DNA of 64,000 bases. Source: Scatomorpha sp040765295 (GTDB lineage: Bacteria; Bacillota; Clostridia; Oscillospirales; Oscillospiraceae). Where the stretch lies: assembly GCA_040765295.1 (NCBI GenBank), contig JAXGSB010000001.1:1-64000 (forward strand). The letters run 5' to 3'. Below the pieces are notes generated by a model. That model did not search any database. It saw nothing but the letters and a program-made list of their open reading frames with translations, and was not told the DNA's origin. This document shows positions 42,324 through 50,824 of the stretch, in pieces (position 1 is the stretch's first letter; each line of letters begins with the position of its first letter). A program made the translations under genes and the position numbers.

Positions 42324-43706
42324 ATGAACAAGCTTGACAGAAGAAACATGATATTTTTCGGCCTGGGAACAGTCGGCCGAGACATGTTCTATGCTTTCGA
42401 GGCAAACGCGCTTATATACTATCTCTCGAACGTACTCGACCTTCCCATCGGAGTTTACCTTGCAACAAGCCTGGTGTTTACGGTGCTTAGAATCTTCGAC
42501 GCGCTGAACGACCCCTTCATGGGTCTTATTATCGACAACAGCCGCTCAAAATACGGCAAGTTTAAGCCGCCCATGCTCTTGGGCGCTATCGTCGGCGCAA
42601 TCTTCTACCTTGTTCTCTTCACCGATTTCGGCATCCGCAACTACTGGTTTGTCGTCATCTTCGGCGGCGCCTACCTTCTTTGGGATATTTTCTACGGCCT
42701 CAACGACATCGCCTATTGGTCCATGCTCCCCTCGCTCAGCCTTGACCAGAAGGTGCGTGAGAAAATGGGCGCCTTTGCAAGAATTTGCGCAAATGTCGGC
42801 ATGTTTGCCATCATGGTGGGTTGGATGCCCATAACAAACGCTCTGGGCAACACTCCCGGCGCCTGGTTCACGGTTGCTCTCACTGTAACCGTTTTAATGA
42901 TTCTCTTCCAGCTTTTCACCGTCTTCGGCGTCAAAGAGAAGCACCAAATGTTCAAACAGGACGAGGAAAAAACCTCTCTGCGTGAGATGTGGCACATACT
43001 CACACATAACGACCAGCTTTTGTGGACAACTCTTTCTATGTCTCTCTTTATGATAGGCTATATGACCACGACCACCATCTCCCCCTACTACATGCAGTAT
43101 GTTTTCGGGAATGCGGATATGTACGCCGTGCTTGCCGCCGTCGTCGGCGTGGCTCAGCTTTCGGCGCTTGGCATTTTTTCATCCGTTTCAAAGCGCCTTT
43201 CAAGAGAAAATTTTTACCTTTATTCCACAATACTTGTGGCGGCGGGCTACGGCGTATTTATGTTTGCCGATGGAAACCTGCCGCTTATAGTAGTAGCCGC
43301 GCTCCTTCTTTTTGTGGGACAGGCCTTCATACAGCTTCTCATGCTCATGTTCCTCTCCGACACCATAGAATACGGCCAGTGGAAGCTTGGTCGCCGCAAC
43401 GAGAGTTTAACTCTCTCCGTTCAGCCGCTTATAAACAAGATCGGCGGGGCCATATCTATGGGCTTTGTCAGCATATCCTTGGTGTGGGCGGGCATAAAGA
43501 CAGGGGATGTCGCAGCCGTCAGCATAGACGATAGCGGCAAACTTATCGTAAAGCTTGTTATGCTTATTATTCCTCTGATTTTTATTGTTGCAGGCTACTT
43601 GATTTACCGCAGCAAGTATAAGATAGATAAAAAAATGTACGACAATATACTTGCCGAACTCCACGAAAGAGGCGAACTGCATCTCGATAAGGAGTTTGAC
43701 GTTTAG
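42324..43706 (+). CDS. GPH-family sugar:cation symporter
   Basis: 460 residues with about twelve hydrophobic segments. MelB/XynP-like marks are LNDPFMGLIIDNSRSKYGKFKP (the conserved DP..G..D motif in loop 2-3) and WGSM-like YWSMLPSLSLDQKVREK. Imports a glycoside with Na+ or H+. Starts one base after the GH36 stop, so it is translationally coupled. It completes a melibiose/raffinose-type utilisation operon with GH1 and GH13 enzymes. Confidence 0.92.
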   Translation: MNKLDRRNMIFFGLGTVGRDMFYAFEANALIYYLSNVLDLPIGVYLATSLVFTVLRIFDALNDPFMGLIIDNSRSKYGKFKPPMLLGAIVGAIFYLVLFTDFGIRNYWFVVIFGGAYLLWDIFYGLNDIAYWSMLPSLSLDQKVREKMGAFARICANVGMFAIMVGWMPITNALGNTPGAWFTVALTVTVLMILFQLFTVFGVKEKHQMFKQDEEKTSLREMWHILTHNDQLLWTTLSMSLFMIGYMTTTTISPYYMQYVFGNADMYAVLAAVVGVAQLSALGIFSSVSKRLSRENFYLYSTILVAAGYGVFMFADGNLPLIVVAALLLFVGQAFIQLLMLMFLSDTIEYGQWKLGRRNESLTLSVQPLINKIGGAISMGFVSISLVWAGIKTGDVAAVSIDDSGKLIVKLVMLIIPLIFIVAGYLIYRSKYKIDKKMYDNILAELHERGELHLDKEFDV

Positions 43707-43749
43707 TCGTTTTCCTCAATATATCGTGCTAATTTAATAGTTAGGAACA

Positions 43750-43776
43750 GGAGCTGCAAAAGAAATTTGCAGCTCC
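43750..43776 (+). terminator. Terminator of the glycosidase operon
   Basis: GGAGCTGCAAA (43750-43760) and TTTGCAGCTCC (43766-43776), five-base loop. Weak T tail (TTCTTTATG). Confidence 0.65.
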
Positions 43777-43823
43777 GGATTCTTTATGCAAAAACGCAGA
43801 TTTTTAATTGCTTACAAAACCGC

Positions 43824-43872
43824 TTGACAGTTTGAACGGCGTTCAAGTATAATGAATTTGAACGTTGTTCAA
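43824..43872 (+). promoter_or_regulatory. TetR promoter with two operators
   Basis: TTGACA (43824-43829), 18-base spacer, TATAAT (43848-43853). Operator 1 TTGAACGGCGTTCAA (43832-43846) sits between -35 and -10; operator 2 TTGAACGTTGTTCAA (43858-43872) covers the start. Both are perfect 6-3-6 dyads (operator 1 also 7-1-7) with centres 26 bases apart. Confidence 0.8.
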
Positions 43873-43885
43873 ACAGGAGGTCGCT

Positions 43886-44482
43886 ATGGAAAACAATATG
43901 CAAAACAATTTGGATATAAAAGAAAAAATCATCAGCGCCACAATCGCTTTAATCAACCGTTCAGACGGCTTGGTGGAAAATATTACCATGCGGGAGATTG
44001 CTCAAAAGGCCGATGTCGCCGTCGGGCTTATAAACTATCACTTCGGCTCAAAAAAGAATCTTATTGAAATTTGTGTCCAGCGAATTATCTCTCATATCAT
44101 GGAGAATTTTTCCAAAACTGCCGATTCGACGAATAAAGAAGATGCCGCAGACAATAATAAGTCGGATATGGCATCTTTCACCGCTAGCGTTTTTACGTTT
44201 CTTAAAAATAATCCTGAGATATCGAAAATTTCTATGCTGAGCGACCTCTCACGCCCGAATATAAAAAGCAACTCTTCTGTGAGCTGCAGAGCCATTTTTA
44301 AAGCGATTCCGGATACGGAGACAGAAGATATAAGGAAGATAAAGGCGTTTATGCTCTTATCTGCGATTCAATCCGCTTTTTTGAACCGTCAAATCGGCAG
44401 TGAGCTTTTAGGTTTTAATCTGAACTGTGAAAGTGATTATAAGCGCTTTTTCCGTCTTGTGACGGAGATTCTGAACATTTAA
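43886..44482 (+). CDS. TetR-family repressor
   Basis: 198 residues from ATG 43886, with AGGAGG upstream. N-terminal helix-turn-helix TMREIAQKADVAVGLINYHF then GSKKNLIE is the TetR hallmark. The ligand domain is not recognised. The two TTGAAC-N3-GTTCAA operators directly upstream indicate self-repression. The following alpha/beta hydrolases (starting 56 bases later) are probable targets. Confidence 0.92.
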   Translation: MENNMQNNLDIKEKIISATIALINRSDGLVENITMREIAQKADVAVGLINYHFGSKKNLIEICVQRIISHIMENFSKTADSTNKEDAADNNKSDMASFTASVFTFLKNNPEISKISMLSDLSRPNIKSNSSVSCRAIFKAIPDTETEDIRKIKAFMLLSAIQSAFLNRQIGSELLGFNLNCESDYKRFFRLVTEILNI

Positions 44483-44538
44483 TAGAAAGCAATAACTCAG
44501 GTACAAAGGAAATATAGTTAAAACAGGAGAATACCAAG

Positions 44539-45468
44539 ATGACAAAGAGAGAAGGAAAGACCGGAAAGGGGAAAATGAAACACATTTTATACATCCTATT
44601 GGGGACCCTTGCCTTGTATTTTTTAATTCAAGGCATACGATGTGCTATCGGATTGAATGAAGCTGAAGAAAAACTGAATTCATATGAAGTAAAAACAGCG
44701 GACTTGTCTTACGGTCCGGTGAGCTATGTCGATGTGGGTGAAGGCGAGGTTATTTTATCCGTCCACGGTATTTTCGGCGGGTATGATCAGGCATATGACA
44801 GTGTAAAAAACAGAATATCAAAGAACCGATTGCTCGCCCCTTCGCGATTCGGCTATCTCGGTTCCGCCGTGAAGGGGAAAGGCACACCCGAAGAACAAGC
44901 CGCCGCCTTTAAAGAACTGCTTGACTATTTGGAGATTGATAGGGTCTTTGTTTTGGCAACATCCGCAGGGGGTACTCCCGCTATTCGTTTTGCGCTGGAT
45001 TATCCGAAACGCGTCAAGGGCTTAATCCTGTTTTGTTCGGCGATGCCCGTAAACGAAAAGCCGGAGAGCTTCCTTGAGTATCAGGCGCCACCCGAACCGC
45101 TGCTGTCCGACTATGCTATGTATTTGATCAGTCCGCTTATGCCCGCTCTAATGGGTATGCCCTCCGAGACAGTAGAGACGATTCTCCCAATCTCCGAAAG
45201 AAAAACCGGCGTTATTTTAGACGGCAAGCTCACAAATCCGGACATGGAAAGAAATTTTGAGCAGTATCCGATAGAAGAATTAAAAGTGCCTGTCCTTATT
45301 CTCCACTCTGAAGACGACCCTGTTGCAAGCTTCGAGAAAGTCGAAAGCGTAAGGCGCCGATTTCCCAATCTCACGCTTGTCACTTTCCCCGACGGCGGAC
45401 ATATGATGACGGGACACGGCGAAGAAATCGACAAAGCGCTCGAAAATTTTCTTAGTCTATACAAGTAA
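44539..45468 (+). CDS. Membrane-anchored alpha/beta hydrolase
   Basis: 309 residues. A basic N-terminus and one helix (about residues 13-33, HILYILLGTLALYFLIQGIR) tether it. Catalytic marks: oxyanion HG in LSVHGIFGG, nucleophile ATSAGG (Ser about 150), an Asp in HSEDDPV and His in GGHMMTGHG. Likely an esterase or lipase facing outside. Ribosome-binding site CAGGAGA. Second gene after the TetR repressor. Confidence 0.85.
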   Translation: MTKREGKTGKGKMKHILYILLGTLALYFLIQGIRCAIGLNEAEEKLNSYEVKTADLSYGPVSYVDVGEGEVILSVHGIFGGYDQAYDSVKNRISKNRLLAPSRFGYLGSAVKGKGTPEEQAAAFKELLDYLEIDRVFVLATSAGGTPAIRFALDYPKRVKGLILFCSAMPVNEKPESFLEYQAPPEPLLSDYAMYLISPLMPALMGMPSETVETILPISERKTGVILDGKLTNPDMERNFEQYPIEELKVPVLILHSEDDPVASFEKVESVRRRFPNLTLVTFPDGGHMMTGHGEEIDKALENFLSLYK

Positions 45469-45582
45469 TATATTGTATCAGAGCCGAGGTTGTTGATAAA
45501 ATAATATGGGCGTTTCGGAAAACCGATTACAGCTTTCGAATGTGCCGCAAACTATAAAACACTAAACAAAGAGGACTTAAAT

Positions 45583-46738
45583 ATGGATAAAAAACTTAAG
45601 ACTGTCATAGCAGTGGGAACAGGCGTGTTGTTGCTTGCAGGCGCCGTCGGTGTTTTTGCATATAGGAACATGAGCTATGATATGTTAAACGTGAACTTTT
45701 TAGAAAAAAAAGGGTTTTAAACTTGGCTTTAGCGAAAACATCGCCAAATTAGATGACGGCTCGGAAATATGTTATCTTGAAGGCCCGAACAACGGCCCGA
45801 GCCTCCTCTTGCTTCACGGACAGCAGGTAAGCTCTTACGACTACGCAAAGGTGCTGCCTAAATTGTCAAAAGAATTTCATGTTTATGCCCTCGATTACTA
45901 CGGTCACGGACATTCATCGAAAAACCCCGAAAAGTACAAGGCGACGATTATAGGAGATGATATTATCTGGTTTCTCGAAAATGTCATCAAAGAAAAAGCC
46001 TATGTTTCAGGTCACTCCTCGGGGGCCTTGCTTGCGGCTTATGTTGCCTCAAAAGCGCCCGAGCTTGCTATAGCCACCGTTTTGGAAGACGGGCCTTTCT
46101 TCTCAACGCTTCCGGGAAGAGCGGAAAAAACCATTTCATGGCTGGGATTTAAAAGCATGAATGATTATCTCAATCAAGATGAAATTAAAAGCTTTGTTGA
46201 ATACTCTTTAGAGAATGACTATATGCAGGAATTTTTCAACGAAAAAGGTCCGCAGCTCTGGGACAAGATGATAAAAAATCCCGCCTTAAAATACTTAGAT
46301 AAGCATCCCGGGGAAATACCCAAAATTTGGTTCTATCCGCCTGAGCTGGGAATAAACAGCATTTACGTTATGAGCGCCAATATGCAGGACGGAACAAGCA
46401 ACTATGATTTGAGATTCGGCGTGACTTTTTATGATTTTTCATGGTTTGAAGGTTTTGAGCTTGAAGAAATTTTGAAAAACATAAAGTCGCCCACTGTTGT
46501 TATGCATGTGGCGCCCAACGAGCTGACCGCGCCCGGATATTACGACAAAAACGGCATTTTACTCGCCGCGATGGACGAGAAAGACGCGCAGAAAGTAGTC
46601 GACTTAATAGAAAACAGCAAATACGTCGGCGGTTTCAAATCCGCTCACGATATACACGCAGAACTGCCCGATGAATATATTGAAGTCCTGCTTAATCTGA
46701 AAAATGAAATAGAATCGAACTCTCATACAGAGAAGTGA
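45583..46738 (+). pseudogene. Second membrane-anchored alpha/beta hydrolase, split by a +1 frameshift
   Basis: The start at ATG 45583 (GAGGAC upstream) gives an N-terminal anchor TVIAVGTGVLLLAGAVGVFA and runs 45 codons to UAA 45718. Skipping one T in the TTTT run (45715-45718) joins it to the downstream frame, giving KGFKLGFSENIAKLDDGSE and a full alpha/beta hydrolase of about 384 residues: LLLHGQQVS, DYYGHGHSS, GHSSGALLA, and a C-terminal GFKSAHDIH. Downstream codons remain intact for 339 residues, so the break is recent, a sequencing error, or a functional slip at UUU-UAA. A start inside (TTG 45809) would lose the anchor and is unlikely. Confidence 0.7.
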
Positions 46739-46759
46739 TTTTATAAAAACCTATATGAA

Positions 46760-46795
46760 AGAGCGCTGTAAATTATCTTAATTTGCAGCGCCCTC
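46760..46795 (+). terminator. Hairpin after the second hydrolase
   Basis: AGAGCGCTGTAAATTA (46760-46775) pairs with TAATTTGCAGCGCCCTCT with one G-U and one bulge, followed by TCTTTT. Confidence 0.6.
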
Positions 46796-46824
46796 TTCTT
46801 TTGGCCCCTTAGAGACAATATAGC

Positions 46825-46850
46825 AAAGGCTCCCTTTAAAGGGAGCCTTT
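46825..46850. terminator. Convergent terminator hairpin
   Basis: Perfect 26-base palindrome, arms AAAGGCTCCCTTT and AAAGGGAGCCTTT. Lies between the hydrolase and the aminotransferase gene on the opposite strand. Confidence 0.65.
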
Positions 46851-46885
46851 ACAGAGGGCTGACTAAATTTGTCGGAGTTTGTAAA

Positions 46886-48076
46886 CTACTTATACTGGTC
46901 TATCATCCTTTGAAATGCCGGCAACGAGCGGCGGATCATAGCGTTAGACACACAGTAGGATGCGCGCAGATAGCCCGGACATCCGAAAGGATCTCCCGGT
47001 ACCAAGAGGAGATTCTGCTCAAACTTTGCTTTTTCCGAGAACGCTATGGCATCGCCGCCCGGAGCTTTTATAAATAAATAGAAGGCGCCGTCAGGCATTG
47101 CGCATGTATAGCCCATCTTTGTAAGCTCGGTGTAAAGGAGCTTGCGGTTATCGTCATAGGCTTTCAGGTCGGGCTTCTCATTGACACAGCGCTCTATTAC
47201 CATCTGCATTAGAGTCGGCGCGCAGACGTGACCCGATATGCGGGATGCCCCTGAGATTGCGGCATAGAGTTCCTTGCCGTAGTCCACACAGTCCGGAACG
47301 CAGATATATCCTATTCTCTCGCCGGGCAGTGAAAGCGACTTGGAGTAGGAATAGCACACCACGGTGTTTCTGTATATATTCGGAATAAAGCTGACTTTAG
47401 CATCTCCATAAACCAGCTCTCTGTAAGGCTCGTCAGAGATGATATATATGGGATGACCGTATTCCTTGCCCTTCTTGTCGAGCATTTCCCCCAGATCTTT
47501 TAATGTTTCTTCCGTATAAACTACGCCCGACGGGTTGTTGGGCGAGTTTACTATAACCCCAACCGTGTTCTTGTTTATCAGCTTTTCCATTGCGACTAAG
47601 TCAATTTGGAACTCCCCGACATCCGCAGGAACCAGCACAAACTTTCCGCCGTTGGCCTCTACAAAGGGCTTGTATTCGGGGAAGTAAGGAGCAATGACAA
47701 TAACTTCACTGTCCTTGTTCCTAAGAAGAGCCTTAATCACCGCAATAAGGCTGGGGGCCGCTCCGCAGGTCATAAATAAATTCGACGCCTTAATTTCCAT
47801 GCTATATCTCTTAGTCAGGTTCTCAGCTATGGCCGCCCTGACGCTCTCAATACCTGCATCTTTGGAATAGCCGTGAATCTTTATAGAGTCCACGCTTGCA
47901 AGGATGTCCTTTATAGCATCCTCAACGGCCTTCGGAGCCGGTATGCTTGGATTTCCGATGGAGTAATCGTAAACATTCTCGGCGCCGATCTTTGCGGCCT
48001 GTTCCATTCCGTAGGCAAAGAGCTGTCTAATCCCCGAGGGGGCAATACCCAGCTGATATGCAGTTTCGTTAAACAT
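46886..48076 (-). CDS. Pyridoxal-phosphate aminotransferase (class I/II, fold type I)
   Basis: 396 residues. Substrate region YDYSIGNPSIPAPK, the PLP aspartate in VNSPNNPSG and ISDEPYRELVY, the Schiff-base Lys in SYSKSLSLPGERIGY (about residue 246) and a C-terminal Arg in YLRASYCVS. Probably aspartate- or aromatic-type transamination; exact substrate unknown. Single gene with its own promoter region. Confidence 0.9.
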   Translation of the reverse strand: MFNETAYQLGIAPSGIRQLFAYGMEQAAKIGAENVYDYSIGNPSIPAPKAVEDAIKDILASVDSIKIHGYSKDAGIESVRAAIAENLTKRYSMEIKASNLFMTCGAAPSLIAVIKALLRNKDSEVIVIAPYFPEYKPFVEANGGKFVLVPADVGEFQIDLVAMEKLINKNTVGVIVNSPNNPSGVVYTEETLKDLGEMLDKKGKEYGHPIYIISDEPYRELVYGDAKVSFIPNIYRNTVVCYSYSKSLSLPGERIGYICVPDCVDYGKELYAAISGASRISGHVCAPTLMQMVIERCVNEKPDLKAYDDNRKLLYTELTKMGYTCAMPDGAFYLFIKAPGGDAIAFSEKAKFEQNLLLVPGDPFGCPGYLRASYCVSNAMIRRSLPAFQRMIDQYK

Positions 48077-48238
48077 CTCATTCTCCTTTCTTGCTTTAGT
48101 GCATTGCTTTAAAAATTATATGAGAGAAATCCTAACATAAGTCTCAAATATTGGCAAGAAAAATCTTTGTATAGTCGTTCTGCAATCCCCCCCCTTTTTT
48201 CTTGACTTATGTTTGACCGCGCTGCGCTTTGTAAGACT

Positions 48239-48275
48239 AAACAAGGCTCTTCTTTTTAAAAGCAGAGCCTTGTTT
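48239..48275. terminator. Hairpin upstream of the aminotransferase
   Basis: AAACAAGGCTCT (48239-48250) and AGAGCCTTGTTT (48264-48275). It lies between the XRE gene (ends 48363, minus strand) and the aminotransferase start, so it is probably the XRE terminator. Confidence 0.6.
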
Positions 48276-48362
48276 CTCAAGAGGGCTTTATTAAATTTTC
48301 TTGTATTTCAGGCGGCTGAGACTTAACTCGAATCTTAAAGTTTTTATTCTCATCACAGAAGA

Positions 48363-48980
48363 CTATTTTACAGATTTTCGTTCCTTAAGAAAAATAAAGC
48401 TCACAGCGCCAACTACAAGAAGCATCGTACTGAAAATCAAAATGTGTAATGTGTCGGCGGGGTAAGGAGCTATCCGCCCTTGTTTGAAAATGAGCATGGA
48501 TAAATACCCGCTTATCATGGAAATCGGCATAAACGCAACGCCGAGTATGTTAAGCCAATCGACATAAAAGGGAGCTGATTCTGCCGTCAGGAATTTTCCG
48601 ATAAAATAAGCTGCGACTCCAACGGCTTGAATGATCATTGAACCCCAGACCGCTTCCATTGTTTGCTCTTCATGCCAGCTGCCAAACGCTGCAAATAATC
48701 CGATAAAAACGAAAGCCGTTGACGCCACATAAAGCGCCTTTGATGCAAGCTCTCTGCCTTTTTGTTCCTTATCTGCTGCCGGCTCGATACCCTTGAGAAT
48801 GTAGTCTGTTGTTACTCCAAACAAGTCGCTCATAATAATGATCTTTTCCAAGTCAGGTATACTTTGTTCACTCTCCCATTTGGAAACAGCTTGTCTTGAA
48901 ACACCCACTTTGTCCGCAAGAGCCTCTTGAGAGATTCCCTTTGTTTTTCTAAGATATTGTATTCTGTCTGCCATATTCAT
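48363..48980 (-). CDS. XRE-family regulator with membrane domain
   Basis: 205 residues from ATG 48980 (MNMADRIQYLRKTKG), preceded by AAGGAGA; upstream in-frame codons are read-through. Helix-turn-helix ISQEALADKVGVSRQAVSKW (residues about 17-36) and FGVTTDYILKG, then four hydrophobic segments (about 85-205). Same layout as the gene at 19356-20354 but shorter. Target unknown. Confidence 0.82.
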   Translation of the reverse strand: MNMADRIQYLRKTKGISQEALADKVGVSRQAVSKWESEQSIPDLEKIIIMSDLFGVTTDYILKGIEPAADKEQKGRELASKALYVASTAFVFIGLFAAFGSWHEEQTMEAVWGSMIIQAVGVAAYFIGKFLTAESAPFYVDWLNILGVAFMPISMISGYLSMLIFKQGRIAPYPADTLHILIFSTMLLVVGAVSFIFLKERKSVK

Positions 48981-49055
48981 TTGCCGGTTCTCCTTTCCTT
49001 TTGTGCCGTTATTATGCCATTTGTATCGGTTGCATAACCACCAAGCGCTCATGGA

Positions 49056-49267
49056 ACTTTGTCAACCAGCGGTTGCAATGCAGCTGCAAACGAAAATTTC
49101 AATCATCATACCAACCAGACAATCGGCTCTCGGGGAACGAAATTGTGCCGCCCCAAGCATGATTATACGACACTGTTTCCTCGCCGCAGATGTATTTTTC
49201 TCGAAACCGCAAGTCCTAAAGTTTTGCCTTGTAAAGTTCCGGCATTATATTTCCCTCACGAATTTCC
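49056..49267. other. Non-coding gap with a possible gene-end remnant
   Basis: Between the XRE and GNAT genes. A minus-strand frame without a start ends ICGEETVSYNHAWGGTIS then PESRLSGWYDD at a stop (49099-49101), the look of a C-terminal fragment of a lost gene. Not recognised; low confidence. Confidence 0.25.
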
Positions 49268-49795
49268 TCACTTATGCTCTCCGATGATTTTCTCCATCCA
49301 AATCATATTGTAAAAGCGGCCAAACTTATATCCGCATTTATTAAAGACTCCGACTTTTTTATACCCGAGATGTTTATGAAACTGCTCGCTTTTTCTTGTC
49401 AGATACTCATCATCCTCCACGGGGTCGCCAATACAGGCGTACAGGTTTAAGATGCCTTTACTCTTTAATAAAAGCTCCAGCGCCTCATAAAGTTTGCGCC
49501 CGTAGCCTCGGCCTCTCGCCGCTTTGTCGATATATATGGTCATTTCACATGAATGTTCATAGGCCTTCCGTCCGACAAAGGCCCCCGCATAAGCATAACC
49601 TTGAACTACGCCGTCCTCTTCCGCAATAAGATAGGGATATTTTTCCATTGTACGCAACATGCGATTTTTAAAATTCTCAAGCGCAGGAACATCGCATTCA
49701 AAAGAAATAGCCGTGTTTTCAACGTAATAGGCGTATATTTCAAGTATTCTTTCGGCGTCTTCTATTCTTGCATTGCGAATTATCACAAACTTCAC
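49268..49795 (-). CDS. GNAT-family N-acetyltransferase (phosphinothricin-acetyltransferase-like)
   Basis: 175 residues. Starts with IIRNARIEDAERILEIYAYYVENT and contains the GNAT CoA loop ARGRGYGRKLYEAL (about residues 93-106) preceded by CEMTIYIDK, and the C-terminal FHKHLGYKKVGVF. This matches the Pat/YncA subgroup, which acetylates amino-acid-like amines. Substrate unknown. Single gene. Confidence 0.88.
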   Translation of the reverse strand: MKFVIIRNARIEDAERILEIYAYYVENTAISFECDVPALENFKNRMLRTMEKYPYLIAEEDGVVQGYAYAGAFVGRKAYEHSCEMTIYIDKAARGRGYGRKLYEALELLLKSKGILNLYACIGDPVEDDEYLTRKSEQFHKHLGYKKVGVFNKCGYKFGRFYNMIWMEKIIGEHK

Positions 49796-50095
49796 CCCAA
49801 AACTCTAATTTTGCTCTCTTCATCTTTTCTTTAAATATTACATCATAACGCATATAAATTATTAACTCGCGGGCTATTTTATAATATTAATATTTTTAAA
49901 TCCATATAATTTAAAGAATGCTTTTGTTGTTTTTCTATTGCATTGTAAAAAATCTCGAACCGTATTTACACAGCTTATCTGTTTAATCATAACCACCGGC
50001 TAAGCTGGTGGTTTGCACACGCCCTATAAGGGCTTATTACCAGCAGCGCCTGATGGCGCATCGAATGATTTGCCAATCGCACTAATTTCCCAACA

Positions 50096-50125
50096 CCGCT
50101 AAAGCGGCTCTGACCGCTTTAGCGG
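50096..50125 (-). terminator. Hairpin after tnpA
   Basis: CCGCTAAAGCGG (50096-50107) and CCGCTTTAGCGG (50114-50125), six-base loop, directly after the tnpA stop. Confidence 0.6.
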
Positions 50126-50596
50126 TTATTTGTTTCCTTTTACCGGCTTACCCGTAAACGAATCTATATATTCTTTTAAACTTAGTTGATCATTGACCTG
50201 ATCTTCTTGTATTTGACGTCGTATATACTCCTCTATGCGTTTTGCATTTTTTCCCACTGTATCAACGTAGTAACCCCTACACCAAAAATGTCGATTACCG
50301 TATTTATACTTCAAATTTGCATGACGATCGAATATCATTAAGGCACTCTTTCCTTTTAGATAGCCCATTATTTCACTCACACTAAATTTCGGGGGTATTC
50401 TCACTAGCATATGCACATGATCTCTACATAACTCTGCTTCGATTATTTCGATTCCTTTTCTTTCGCACAAATCTCTTAAGATTTTTCCAATATCTACCTT
50501 TAGTTTTCCATATATCTCTTGTCGACGATACTTTGGGGCAAACACTAGGTGATATTTACACTCCCAGCGTGTATGTGATAAACTATTCTTATCCAT
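50126..50596 (-). CDS. tnpA: IS200/IS605 transposase TnpA (Y1 HUH)
   Basis: 156 residues. HUH motif His60-Val-His62 (ELCRDHVHMLVRIPPKFS), catalytic Tyr124 with Gln128 in EEYIRRQ, and the start HTRWECKYHLVFAPKYRRQ. These are the marks of single-strand transposases that act at the terminal hairpins. Intact, so the element may be mobile. Ribosome-binding site GGAGG upstream of 50596. Confidence 0.96.
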   Translation of the reverse strand: MDKNSLSHTRWECKYHLVFAPKYRRQEIYGKLKVDIGKILRDLCERKGIEIIEAELCRDHVHMLVRIPPKFSVSEIMGYLKGKSALMIFDRHANLKYKYGNRHFWCRGYYVDTVGKNAKRIEEYIRRQIQEDQVNDQLSLKEYIDSFTGKPVKGNK

Positions 50597-50715
50597 GGAT
50601 AGAACCTCCTTTGTTTCTTTCTTTGATTGGCAAATCTAAAGAAAGTATATCACTGGAGGTTTTTTACTTTAAGCTAAAGCTTCTTTCATTCCACCTGCAT
50701 AGCAGGTGGTTTATT

Positions 50716-50744
50716 GATTTCAAATGTCGAAGACATTTGAAATC
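50716..50744. repeat. Perfect 13-bp inverted repeat next to the IS element
   Basis: GATTTCAAATGTC (50716-50728) and its exact complement (50732-50744) with loop GAA, followed by GCAC-TAAA-GTGC (50745-50756). It is just outside the IS hairpin and before the hairpin that ends the orphan gene pair. Confidence 0.7.
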
Positions 50745-50765
50745 GCACTAAAGTGCTACAAAGAA

Positions 50766-50796
50766 CTCCGGCTCCTCTTTCTCAGAGAAGCCGGAG
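50766..50796 (-). terminator. Terminator-like hairpin after the two-gene orphan module
   Basis: CTCCGGCT (50766-50773) and AGCCGGAG (50789-50796), followed on the minus strand by TTCTTTG. Confidence 0.6.
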
Positions 50797-50824
50797 ATAA
50801 AGGATTCTTAATATCTGCCCTAAA

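Larger units (their letters stand above)
49985..50720 (-). mobile_element. IS200/IS605-family element, tnpA only
   Basis: About 735 bases bounded by matching subterminal hairpins: 49991-50013 (AACCACCGGC-TAA-GCTGGTGGTT) and 50691-50709 (CCACCTGC-ATA-GCAGGTGG, preceded on the minus strand by TAAA). It carries only tnpA; no tnpB is present. Further hairpins lie at 50021-50037, 50048-50060 and 50096-50125. Exact cleavage sites were not fixed. Confidence 0.8.

Noticed and set aside
45703..45725. prfB-like programmed frameshift
   Set aside because: There is no upstream Shine-Dalgarno-like stimulator at the proper distance and no known precedent for hydrolases; kept only as a possible alternative to an indel.
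46760..46850. Two hairpins in a row suggested a repeat array
   Set aside because: They differ in sequence and are ordinary terminators between convergent genes; no regular spacers exist, so it is not a CRISPR array.
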